Below are positions 1 through 6,099 of a DNA stretch of 14,702 bases, one piece after another (position 1 is the first letter of the stretch; each line of letters opens with the position of its first letter). The DNA is from Candidatus Forterrea sp. GTDB lineage: Archaea; Iainarchaeota; Iainarchaeia; Iainarchaeales; JAAZKV01. The position numbers were made by a program, and so were the translations under genes. The stretch lies in assembly GCA_020717885.1 (NCBI GenBank), contig DYDN01000013.1, forward strand, positions 1-14,702, read 5' to 3'. The notes under the pieces were generated by a model. That model saw nothing but the letters and a program-made list of their open reading frames with translations. It was not told where the DNA came from and did no database searches.

Positions 1-91
1 TAATTTTTTAAGGCAACAAAATTCTCCCCTAAAAACAAAGACTTTCAACAAAGCCATCTCTCCGCAAACATTTAACAGGCAAAAAGCAGTG

Positions 92-100
92 CTTTTTATT
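92..100 (+). promoter_or_regulatory. TATA-like box of glyS
   Basis: The AT-rich stretch CTTTTTATT is centred about 29 nt upstream of the ATG at 126 but only 17 nt upstream of the ATG at 114. Archaeal transcription normally starts about 22-27 nt after the box centre. This placement therefore favours a leaderless or nearly leaderless message starting at the second ATG. The remaining bases 1-91 show nothing else that I can support. Confidence 0.4.
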
Positions 101-125
101 CCTTTTCACACCCATGTTTTTTTAT

Positions 126-1622
126 ATGGCTGAAACGAGCAATCAAAAAAAGGACTTCCAGTTAGACCTTGCAAAATACCTCGCTGAGAAGGACTTTGTA
201 TACGGGCCGGAACCCGAACTCTACACCCCAATTGCGGGATTTTATTCTTACGGACTCATTGGAAAAGCAATGAAGAATAATCTTGAGAGCGCAATAAGAC
301 AAGTTTTCATACAAAACGGGTTCTTTGAAATGGAATTCCCGTTAGTTACCCCCGAAATTATTTGGGAAGCAAGCGGGCACCTAAAGGGATTTAATGACCC
401 AATAATAATTTGCTCAAAGTGCAAGGCATCATTTAGGGCGGATAAGTTAATTGAGGAACAAACAGGAGTGGCTGCGGACCATTTCGATAATGGCAAACTA
501 ATTGAGACAATAAAAGAACACGAGATTAATTGCCCCTCATGCAAGGGAAGATTAAATTTAGAAATTCAAAGACAAAGCTTAATGATGAAAACAATTGTCG
601 GAAAAGACACTGCGGCATACAACAGACCCGAAACAGCAACAACAACTTACTTGCCCTTCAAGCACTACGTAAATTTTTTTAGAGGAAAATTGCCTTTCAC
701 GGTTTTTCAAATAGGAAAGGCATTTAGAAATGAAATTTCTCCAAGGCAACACTTACTCCGCCAAAGAGAATTCACACAAGCCGAATCACAAATGTTTTTG
801 AGCAAAGAAATGAAACTCTCATTTCCCCCATTTAATAAGGCAAAAAACGCCGAGCTCCCTTTGTGGACAGAAGAAATGCAAAAAGGAGAGAAAACATGGG
901 AAATGCTTTCTCTTGAAGACGCAATGAAGAAAAAAGTTCTAAAAAATCAAGCGTACGCATGGAACCTTTGGTTAAGCTTTGAGATAATGACTAGTGCAGG
1001 AATACCAAAAGAAAAAATCCGCTTCCGCCAGCACCACTCAGATGAAAGAGCATTTTATTCTGACGACACATGGGATCTTGAAGTTGAATTAAACTCCTTC
1101 GGGTGGATAGAGATGGTTGGAATAAGTGATAGAACAAATTATGATTTAACACAACACGCAAAATACTCAAAGCAGGAGCTTACAGTACGCACAGAGGATG
1201 GAAAAGTATTTGTTCCAGATGTAATAGAAATTGCATTTGGTGTTGATAGACCATTTTACGCGCTGCTCGATTTGGCATTTTCCAGAAGAGATATTGATGC
1301 ACAAAGAACAGTGCTCGCTCTCCCAAACAAAATTGCGCCAATACAAGTAGGAGTATTCCCATTGATAAAAAAAGACGGACTTCCAGAGAAAGCAAAAGAG
1401 GTTCTCGCCGCAATAAAAGAATTTAGAACTTACTATGATGAATCAGGAAGCATTGGAAAGCGATACTCGCGCCTTGACGCGATAGGAGTACCTTACTGCA
1501 TAACAATTGACCATGACACACTCAAAGACAATGCAGTGACTGTACGCGAAAGAGACTCATTAAAACAGGATAGAATAAAAATCACACAACTTGCTGAAAC
1601 ACTTAGAAAAAGATTTATATAA
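126..1622 (+). CDS. glyS: glycyl-tRNA synthetase, class II
   Basis: Cytosolic enzyme that charges tRNA-Gly with glycine. Numbering is from the ATG at 126 (498 aa). Two CxxC pairs (C96/C99 and C136/C139) fit the zinc-binding insertion of this family. RPETA (167-171), the motif 2 core FRNE (200-203) followed by an R-E-F-T-Q-A-E run, and motif 3 GVDR (372-375) form the class II catalytic core. The C-terminal stretch from about 403 (PIQVGVFPL onward) is the anticodon-binding domain. From memory, archaeal GlyRS is usually nearer 570 aa, so this is a compact version. An in-frame ATG at 114 would add four residues; 126 is preferred because of the upstream TATA-like box. It is the first of five same-strand genes and lies 54 nt before nop5. 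Function is confident; the exact start is not. Confidence 0.95.
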   Translation: MAETSNQKKDFQLDLAKYLAEKDFVYGPEPELYTPIAGFYSYGLIGKAMKNNLESAIRQVFIQNGFFEMEFPLVTPEIIWEASGHLKGFNDPIIICSKCKASFRADKLIEEQTGVAADHFDNGKLIETIKEHEINCPSCKGRLNLEIQRQSLMMKTIVGKDTAAYNRPETATTTYLPFKHYVNFFRGKLPFTVFQIGKAFRNEISPRQHLLRQREFTQAESQMFLSKEMKLSFPPFNKAKNAELPLWTEEMQKGEKTWEMLSLEDAMKKKVLKNQAYAWNLWLSFEIMTSAGIPKEKIRFRQHHSDERAFYSDDTWDLEVELNSFGWIEMVGISDRTNYDLTQHAKYSKQELTVRTEDGKVFVPDVIEIAFGVDRPFYALLDLAFSRRDIDAQRTVLALPNKIAPIQVGVFPLIKKDGLPEKAKEVLAAIKEFRTYYDESGSIGKRYSRLDAIGVPYCITIDHDTLKDNAVTVRERDSLKQDRIKITQLAETLRKRFI

Positions 1623-1665
1623 AAAAAACAAGTCCAGTATGACCTCAAAGTTAAAAATTATTTTT

Positions 1666-1672
1666 GGAGTGA
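1666..1672 (+). promoter_or_regulatory. Shine-Dalgarno sequence of nop5
   Basis: GGAGTGA differs from the archaeal consensus GGAGGTGA by one missing base and lies 4 nt before the ATG at 1677. It supports that start as genuine. This matters because the encoded protein lacks the usual N-terminal domain. It also suggests nop5 is translated from a message that begins upstream, probably with glyS. Confidence 0.6.
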
Positions 1673-1676
1673 AAAA

Positions 1677-2669
1677 ATGGATGCACGAGTAGAGCTAAGA
1701 AAGAAACTTCTTAAGAAAACAAAAGAGCAAATGAATGAGAAGTTTGCGGGCAAAGAAATCCACATAATTAAAGCAGTGCGATTACTTTCCGACCTTGATT
1801 CTATTAACAACTTAATGAGCGAGAATGCTTCCGAGTGGAAACTGCGCGAGCCACGCGGAGAAGCAGCAGACGCTTTTACTGAACTAAATGAGAATACTGA
1901 AAGAATTGCTTCAGAGAAGAAGAAATTAATGGAGTTTATTGAAAAAGAAATGGATGCGGAGTTCCCAAACTTCTCGATAATTGCTACCCCAGTTCTTGGA
2001 GCGAAGTTACTTGCAAGCGCAGGCTCAAAAAAGAGATTATGCTTTATGCCCGCATCAACAATACAAGTGCTTGGCGCTGAGAAAGCTCTTTTTGCACACC
2101 TAAGAAAAAAAGCGAACAGCCCAAAACACGGACACTTATTCAATCACCCCCTAATGCAAAAACTCCCGCGATTTAAGAGGGGAAAAGTTGCGCGCATAAT
2201 AGCAGGAAAATTATCAATTGCACTAAAACAGGATTACTTTAATGGAGAAAATACTTCAAAAAACGTTCTTGCGGAACTTGAGAAGGAGATTGCAAAAATC
2301 GCCGCAGAGCCGGTTACTCCAAAGCAGGAACAGCGCGAAAAAGTTCTCATTGAACAGCACACAGAAGGCGCAAAGAAAGAAACTTCTGAAAAGAGTAGAA
2401 CATGGACTCCTGAAGAAAGACGAGCGTATTTTGCAGAAAAAAACAAAACTTCGGGTTCAGGAGATGGACCTAGACAAACACCTTTCAAAAGAAACGAAGG
2501 AAATACTTGGCAGAAGCCTCACCACGAGTCAAGGCACTTTGGCGGCGGGGGATTTGCTCCAAGAGGCGAACGCTCCGAAAGACCCGCTTTTGGCAGAAAT
2601 GAGAATAAGAGCAAGAGCTTTGGAAAAGGAAGATTCAATAAGCCAAAGCACTCATTTATGAAGTTCTGA
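1677..2669 (+). CDS. nop5: Nop5 (Nop56/58 family), N-terminally reduced
   Basis: Core protein of the archaeal C/D box RNP that guides 2'-O-methylation of rRNA and tRNA. It normally bridges L7Ae-bound guide RNA and fibrillarin. The Nop domain is unmistakable: PASTIQVLGAEKALFAHL (125-142), PKHG (149-152), RGKVAR (168-173) and KLSIALKQDYF (178-188). What precedes it is unusual. Residue 1 aligns with the beginning of the coiled-coil region of known Nop5 proteins (L-x-E-W around 47-54), so the roughly 120-residue fibrillarin-binding domain is absent. Only about 44 residues separate E-W from the Nop domain, where I recall about 100, and the usual WYxxHFPEL motif is lost. Residues about 240-330 form a basic tail rich in G, R, K, F and N. 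The 54-nt gap upstream cannot encode the missing part. Fibrillarin follows 28 nt downstream. Family assignment is firm; how the complex assembles is unknown. Confidence 0.92.
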   Translation: MDARVELRKKLLKKTKEQMNEKFAGKEIHIIKAVRLLSDLDSINNLMSENASEWKLREPRGEAADAFTELNENTERIASEKKKLMEFIEKEMDAEFPNFSIIATPVLGAKLLASAGSKKRLCFMPASTIQVLGAEKALFAHLRKKANSPKHGHLFNHPLMQKLPRFKRGKVARIIAGKLSIALKQDYFNGENTSKNVLAELEKEIAKIAAEPVTPKQEQREKVLIEQHTEGAKKETSEKSRTWTPEERRAYFAEKNKTSGSGDGPRQTPFKRNEGNTWQKPHHESRHFGGGGFAPRGERSERPAFGRNENKSKSFGKGRFNKPKHSFMKF

Positions 2670-2697
2670 GTATTAATCAAGAAAAGCTGATTTAATT

Positions 2698-3354
2698 ATG
2701 CAAAAACTATTTGATGGCATATTTTCAAAAAAGAATAAAATTTATACAAAGAATCTTCTCCCGGGAAAGAGGGTTTATGGGGAAAAACTTGTCAAGATTG
2801 ATGGGGTTGAGTACCGCGAATGGGATGCGTTTCGCTCAAAGTACTGCGCCGCACTAAAAAGCGGGCTAACACAAAGCATATTCTTTTCTGGGGCAACTGT
2901 GCTGTATTTGGGAAGCGCGGAAGGCACGACTGTGAGCCATGTTTCTGACATTGTGGGTGAAGAGGGGAATGTGTTCTGTGTTGACATATCAGAAATTGCA
3001 ATGAAAAAACTCGCGGCACTTGCCGAGGAGAGACAGAACTTATTCCCAATAATTAGTGATGCCCAGCTAACTAAGAATTACAAAGAATATTTTGAGAAAA
3101 AAGCTGATGCCATGTTCCAGGATATTTCCCAGCGTAACCAAGCCGATATTTTCGTTCGCAATGCAGCCCTACTCAAAAAAGGGGGGCTTGGGGCAATCGC
3201 AATAAAAACAAAAAGTATTTCGCAGGCAAAAGAAAAATTGGATGTGCTTTCTGGCGAAATTAAAACATTGGAAAAAGAGTTTGAGATTACCCAAGTGGTT
3301 AACCTTGAGCCATTTGAGAAACACCACTACTTAGTATTAGTTAAAAAGAAGTAA
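2698..3354 (+). CDS. flpA: fibrillarin, rRNA/tRNA 2'-O-methyltransferase
   Basis: SAM-dependent methyltransferase of the C/D box RNP. At 218 aa it has near-normal length. Signature blocks are VYGEKLVKIDGVEYREW (26-42) with FRSK (45-48), the SAM-binding loop LGSAEGTT (71-78) followed by HVSDIVG (81-87), an acidic residue after strand 2 (D96), QDISQRNQA (141-149), AIK (168-170) and EKHH (207-210). Residues matching the fibrillarin K-D-K-H catalytic tetrad appear intact (about K48, D142, K170, H210, mapped from memory). The usual EKDHAMV near the end reads EKHHYLV here. It directly follows nop5, the classical archaeal arrangement, and ends 27 nt before the HIT gene start. No strong Shine-Dalgarno sequence precedes the ATG, so translation is probably linked to upstream nop5. 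It should be catalytically competent even though its usual docking domain on Nop5 is missing. Confidence 0.95.
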   Translation: MQKLFDGIFSKKNKIYTKNLLPGKRVYGEKLVKIDGVEYREWDAFRSKYCAALKSGLTQSIFFSGATVLYLGSAEGTTVSHVSDIVGEEGNVFCVDISEIAMKKLAALAEERQNLFPIISDAQLTKNYKEYFEKKADAMFQDISQRNQADIFVRNAALLKKGGLGAIAIKTKSISQAKEKLDVLSGEIKTLEKEFEITQVVNLEPFEKHHYLVLVKKK

Positions 3355-3381
3355 AGTTATTAGTTTACTAACGTGAAATGT

Positions 3382-3783
3382 ATGGACGGATGCGTATTTT
3401 GCAAAATAATTAAGGGCGAAATCCCCTCAATAAAGATTTGGGAAGATGCCGAGACATATGCTTTCATGGACATTAATCCAATGCAACCAGGGCACGTACT
3501 AATAATCCCAAAAAAACATGTTGATTATATATTTGAAACAGAAGAGCCATTATTTTCAAAACTCTTCATAAACGCGAAAAAGATTTCAAAAGCGCTGAAG
3601 TCCGCGACCGGTGCGCTAAAAATTGGACTTGCAATAGAGGGTATTTCTGTTCGGCACGTACATTTACACCTTGTTCCAGTAAATCAAATTAATGATCTTG
3701 ACCCATGCAAAGATAAAAAAGGAAATCTTGAAGAGCTGAATAAAATGGCTGAGAAGATAAAGAAAGAGCTACAAAGGACTTGA
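3382..3783 (+). CDS. HIT family nucleotide hydrolase
   Basis: Small cytosolic protein of the histidine triad superfamily, Hint/Fhit type, which hydrolyses nucleotide-phosphoramidates or dinucleoside polyphosphates. Numbering is from the ATG at 3382 (133 aa). CVFC (4-7) at the N terminus is the half zinc site found in many prokaryotic HIT proteins. PGHVLIIPKKHV lies near 36-47. The catalytic triad is H92-V-H94-L-H96-L. The usual glycine-rich segment before the triad reads EGISVRH, somewhat divergent. A GTG at 3373 would add three residues; the ATG gives the typical MDGCVFCKI start. Its TGA stop overlaps the longer TTG-start version of the next gene, so the two are probably cotranscribed with nop5 and fibrillarin. 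The substrate cannot be read from the sequence. Confidence 0.9.
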   Translation: MDGCVFCKIIKGEIPSIKIWEDAETYAFMDINPMQPGHVLIIPKKHVDYIFETEEPLFSKLFINAKKISKALKSATGALKIGLAIEGISVRHVHLHLVPVNQINDLDPCKDKKGNLEELNKMAEKIKKELQRT

Positions 3784-3788
3784 GAAAA

Positions 3789-4367
3789 ATGAAAAAATCA
3801 AAAAAACTTTCATCGGAAACAAAAAGAAAAGTATTTCACTTAATTTTTGGCACACTTATTTTACTACTCATCTACTTTGCGGGAATAAATGCAAGTTTTA
3901 TTGTGATTGGAAGTTGCGCAATAGTTGGAACATTCATATCCCTGGCAATAGCGCGCGGATACAAAATTCCACGCCTTGCAAAACTCGTTGAGAGTGTTGA
4001 GAGGCCTGATGAAAAACATTTTCCGGGAAAAGCAGCTGTTTACTTTTTTATTTCAACATTAGTGATAATGTTTATTTTCCATGACACCCCGCTGGTTGTA
4101 CTTGCAGCACTTAGTATACAAGTATACGCCGACACCGCGGCCTCAATAATGGGACAAAGATATGGGAAAACCAAGGTACTTCAAAACAAAACATACAAAG
4201 GAAGCTTTGCATGCTTCATAGTGGCCGCGATTTGTGTATCAGCTTTTTATCCCTTCCCGGTTGCCCTAATAGTTGCACTGGTTGCAGCAATAGTTGAGCT
4301 TTTGCCAATGGATGATAATCTCTGGGCACCACTATTCGCGGCGACAGTAATACGACTACTTTTGTAG
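3789..4367 (+). CDS. SEC59/DGK1/VTE5-type integral membrane lipid kinase
   Basis: Polytopic membrane protein of the family that includes CTP-dependent dolichol kinase, diacylglycerol kinase Dgk1 and phytol kinase. It is a candidate for phosphorylating a polyprenol or isoprenoid alcohol for lipid or glycan-carrier metabolism. Numbering is from the ATG at 3789 (192 aa). Seen: a basic N terminus with RKVFH (13-17), about six hydrophobic segments, YADTAASIMGQRYGKTK (113-129), KTYKGS (134-139) and LPMDDN (172-177). These are the conserved polar blocks of the family, probably lining the nucleotide and metal site. The ATG is preferred over an in-frame TTG at 3780 that overlaps the HIT stop; AAAGGA at 3773-3778 could serve as ribosome-binding site. 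It is the last protein gene of the run. The actual substrate (dolichol, phytol, geranylgeraniol or other) is not determinable. Confidence 0.8.
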   Translation: MKKSKKLSSETKRKVFHLIFGTLILLLIYFAGINASFIVIGSCAIVGTFISLAIARGYKIPRLAKLVESVERPDEKHFPGKAAVYFFISTLVIMFIFHDTPLVVLAALSIQVYADTAASIMGQRYGKTKVLQNKTYKGSFACFIVAAICVSAFYPFPVALIVALVAAIVELLPMDDNLWAPLFAATVIRLLL

Positions 4368-4416
4368 AAAATGCAAGCAATTAAAAACTTCCTTAATAAA
4401 GAGTTCATTAACAAAT

Positions 4417-4502
4417 GAGCCTGTAGCCCAATGGATAAGGCAACTTTCTCCTACTCGAAAAGGAGTTAGAAGTAGATCCGAGTTCGATTCTCGGCAGGCT
4501 CG
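4417..4502 (+). tRNA. tRNA-Arg(CCU) with a 14-nt intron
   Basis: The cloverleaf folds fully. The acceptor stem GAGCCUG (4417-4423) pairs with CAGGCUC (4495-4501), and G4502 is the discriminator. The D stem GCC/GGC has a C13-A22 mismatch. The T arm is CCGAG-UUCGAUU-CUCGG (4478-4494). The anticodon stem ACUUU (4443-4447) pairs with GAAGU (4469-4473), leaving 21 nt where 7 are expected. Removing 4454-4467 leaves the loop CU-CCU-AA, giving anticodon CCU (reads AGG). A at D-loop position 20 fits arginine identity. CCA is not encoded. Mature length is 72 nt. It lies 49 nt after the SEC59-like gene and only 12 nt before the stop of the convergent oxidoreductase gene. Confidence 0.92.
4454..4467 (+). 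other. tRNA intron with bulge-helix-bulge splice sites
   Basis: The intron CTCGAAAAGGAGTT sits between positions 37 and 38, the canonical archaeal site. The 5' exon bases CUCC (4448-4451) pair with intron bases GGAG (4462-4465) to make the 4-bp central helix. The 3-nt bulges are UAC (4452-4454) and UUA (4466-4468). Cutting after the second base of each bulge releases exactly 14 nt. The inner helix is almost absent: only a 7-nt loop UCGAAAA closes the structure, so this is a relaxed bulge-helix-loop form. It should require the splicing endonuclease and the RNA ligase RtcB encoded elsewhere. Confidence 0.85.
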
Positions 4503-4514
4503 CTTTATTCTAAC

Positions 4515-5645
4515 TCAACTTATTCTTATCCCATACGCCCTGGCACTTTTGAGCACTTTCTCACGCAAAGACTTATTTAATTTCTCAGGCGGAAAAACCC
4601 CGTGTTCTTTTATTAATGGAATTACTTCTGTGAATGCGGCGGCCGCGGCAGCGGTCGGGTAAGAAATATAAGTTGCGCCCGGATGCTTTTTTTGTATTTC
4701 GCGAAGAGAAGGACAAACTGCAGTAAATTGCTTTTTCTTTTTCCCCCTTCTTCCAACAACCGTCATTATCAATACCCCATCCTCAATAATCTTTTTTCTT
4801 ATAAGATCCTTATTTTCTTTAGGTGCAGGGATTTCTTGAAGAACTTTTCCCAAAAATTCAATTGGCGAAATAAATGTATTCCCTACGCGCACTTTTTTCT
4901 TACTCAAAAGTCCCGCCGCATTTAAATGCTGAGCAACCACAATATCCGAACCGCCTGATTTGTAATCAACTTCAGTCACAGGCAAAAACAGCGGGATTGT
5001 TGATACCTCATCCCCATAAACATTAACAACTTCTTTCTTTCCAAATGGTTTTGGAAAAGAAAACACCTCCGCATCCGCAAATGGTTTCTTTAAAAAGAAT
5101 TTTTTCTTATAACCAAGCACTGGCGCAGTGAGTTCATCGGCAGTAACAGCTGCGGACCAAGAGAAGAAGAACTTCTGCGCTTTTTGTTCTTCAAGCAAAC
5201 GAAACTCAATTTTATCCGCAACCCCAAGAGAATTCACGATTTTTGCGGCGAGTAAGTTGGTTATTCCCGGAGAACCCCCAGTGTTAATTAGCGCAACCAG
5301 ATTTTTTTTGCGGAACTGCTTATCAAATACTAACTGCTCAGGGTGCTTTAAATCAAGGAGCCAAGAACACAAATCCTGGTAATTCGAATTAACCGCAAGA
5401 GCAACCCGCATTAATGAGGCATTAAAGTTCGGGAGACTCGCATTAATTATTAAATCGGCGCCGCCGCAGATTTTCTTCATTTTCGAAATATTACGCGCAT
5501 CACCAAAAACAATTGGGATACTCTTTTTTATGAACTTACGGCCCAGGCGAACCTTGTTTGTCACACAAATAACAGAGTGCTTCTTTGACAATAGTTTGGA
5601 TAAACTAGAGGCAACCGCGCCGCAACCAACAATAATTATTTTCAT
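4515..5645 (-). CDS. saccharopine dehydrogenase-like NAD(P)-dependent oxidoreductase
   Basis: Protein of 376 aa with an N-terminal Rossmann fold: the strand MKIIIVGCGAVASSL carries the GxGxxx dinucleotide loop, and NASLP near 68-72 follows a later strand. TGGSPGITNLLA (about 122-133) is the conserved PG-N segment of the saccharopine dehydrogenase superfamily and begins the catalytic/dimerisation domain. An alanine run near residues 335-340 lies where the family has its Ala-rich C-terminal helix; the underlying DNA forms a GC-rich patch at about 4635-4660. The superfamily includes lysine-pathway enzymes, carboxynorspermidine reductase and many uncharacterised members. Nothing nearby belongs to lysine or polyamine metabolism, so the substrate is unknown. 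It starts 40 nt downstream of the three-helix membrane gene, so the two may share a message. The gap contains TTTATTTTTA about 19 nt before the ATG, rather close for a TATA box. Confidence 0.82.
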   Translation of the reverse strand: MKIIIVGCGAVASSLSKLLSKKHSVICVTNKVRLGRKFIKKSIPIVFGDARNISKMKKICGGADLIINASLPNFNASLMRVALAVNSNYQDLCSWLLDLKHPEQLVFDKQFRKKNLVALINTGGSPGITNLLAAKIVNSLGVADKIEFRLLEEQKAQKFFFSWSAAVTADELTAPVLGYKKKFFLKKPFADAEVFSFPKPFGKKEVVNVYGDEVSTIPLFLPVTEVDYKSGGSDIVVAQHLNAAGLLSKKKVRVGNTFISPIEFLGKVLQEIPAPKENKDLIRKKIIEDGVLIMTVVGRRGKKKKQFTAVCPSLREIQKKHPGATYISYPTAAAAAAFTEVIPLIKEHGVFPPEKLNKSLREKVLKSARAYGIRIS

Positions 5646-5685
5646 ATTTAATAACTGTAAAAATAAACGGAACTAACACTTGAAT

Positions 5686-5988
5686 TCAAATCGGCTCGCT
5701 TGTTGTGAGTTCAATATATTCTCTTACAACCGCAATGAATGCGCCAAACATTATGAAAATTGAGAGTATCAGCCCGCCATCAGTCCCGGGAAAGGATTTC
5801 TCAAAAATAATTGTGTCAACAACCGGGAAAAAAGTTATTACAAGAATAATTCCTGCAAGAATTAACCCAATTGAGTGCTTAGCCATTAGGTTTTTTTGAT
5901 AGTACCCTGCAAGAAAAAGATACATCAAGGCAGCAACAACAACAATAATCATTGTGCCGCTCCAATCAGCCCCAAAAATGTCGTACAT
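5686..5988 (-). CDS. small membrane protein, three predicted helices
   Basis: Not recognised. Protein of 100 aa with hydrophobic segments at about 12-29, 38-56 and 73-90. It has a short polar N terminus (MYDIFGADWSG), a YYQKN-K basic loop after helix 1, a longer polar loop with FEKSFPGTDGG after helix 2, and an acidic tail ending TTSEPI. The basic loop between helices 1 and 2 suggests it faces the cytoplasm. There are no Cys residues and no obvious catalytic motif. A strong TATA box stands 26-27 nt upstream of the ATG, arguing that it is a real, leaderless first gene. It probably leads a two-gene unit with the downstream oxidoreductase. A DUF-type lineage-specific protein is the safest description. 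Confidence 0.7.
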   Translation of the reverse strand: MYDIFGADWSGTMIIVVVAALMYLFLAGYYQKNLMAKHSIGLILAGIILVITFFPVVDTIIFEKSFPGTDGGLILSIFIMFGAFIAVVREYIELTTSEPI

Positions 5989-6008
5989 AAATGAAAATGC
6001 CCTAATGG

Positions 6009-6020
6009 GGTATAAATACT
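6009..6020 (-). promoter_or_regulatory. TATA box of the three-helix membrane gene
   Basis: On the minus strand the sequence reads AGTATTTATACC, a near-consensus archaeal TATA box. Its centre is 26-27 nt upstream of the ATG at 5988, so transcription should begin at or next to the start codon. This is the clearest single promoter in the window. Confidence 0.65.
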
Positions 6021-6042
6021 TAATGGGAAACCAAATTACAAA

Positions 6043-6052
6043 GTTATTTAAC
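6043..6052 (+). promoter_or_regulatory. TATA-like box of the basic-protein gene
   Basis: GTTATTTAAC would place transcription initiation near 6072-6075. That leaves a 5' leader of about 25 nt that contains the GAGGTGA sequence at 6088-6094. Unlike its divergent neighbour, this gene would therefore have a leader. Confidence 0.4.
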
Positions 6053-6087
6053 TAACCAAGTTAACAAATATTCCTGACAACTAAAAC

Positions 6088-6094
6088 GAGGTGA
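6088..6094 (+). promoter_or_regulatory. Shine-Dalgarno sequence that decides a TTG start
   Basis: GAGGTGA is the best Shine-Dalgarno match in the window. The GTG at 6091, which would be the longest start, lies inside it. The in-frame TTG at 6100 follows after 5 nt, the normal spacing. The TTG is therefore the probable initiation codon. Confidence 0.6.
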
Positions 6095-6099
6095 ATTAC

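Noticed and set aside
2242..2661. A second long open frame (139 codons) inside nop5 in another frame
   Set aside because: It lies wholly within the nop5 tail, starts without a ribosome-binding site, and its R/K/Q-rich product is what a frame shift of the purine-rich coding strand gives.
4448..4465. Anticodon stem CUCCU/AGGAG with a UCG-type anticodon
   Set aside because: It leaves an 8-nt loop and a badly spaced D arm. The intron model restores a 7-nt loop, a 5-bp stem and the canonical 37/38 splice site.
4683..4925. Plus-strand open frame of 80 codons
   Set aside because: It is antisense inside the oxidoreductase gene, Phe/Ser/Arg-rich as expected for a shadow frame, with no promoter or ribosome-binding site.
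4515..5645. Lysine biosynthesis role for the saccharopine dehydrogenase-like protein
   Set aside because: Only superfamily motifs are visible, and no lysine-pathway gene is nearby; the superfamily has many unrelated functions.
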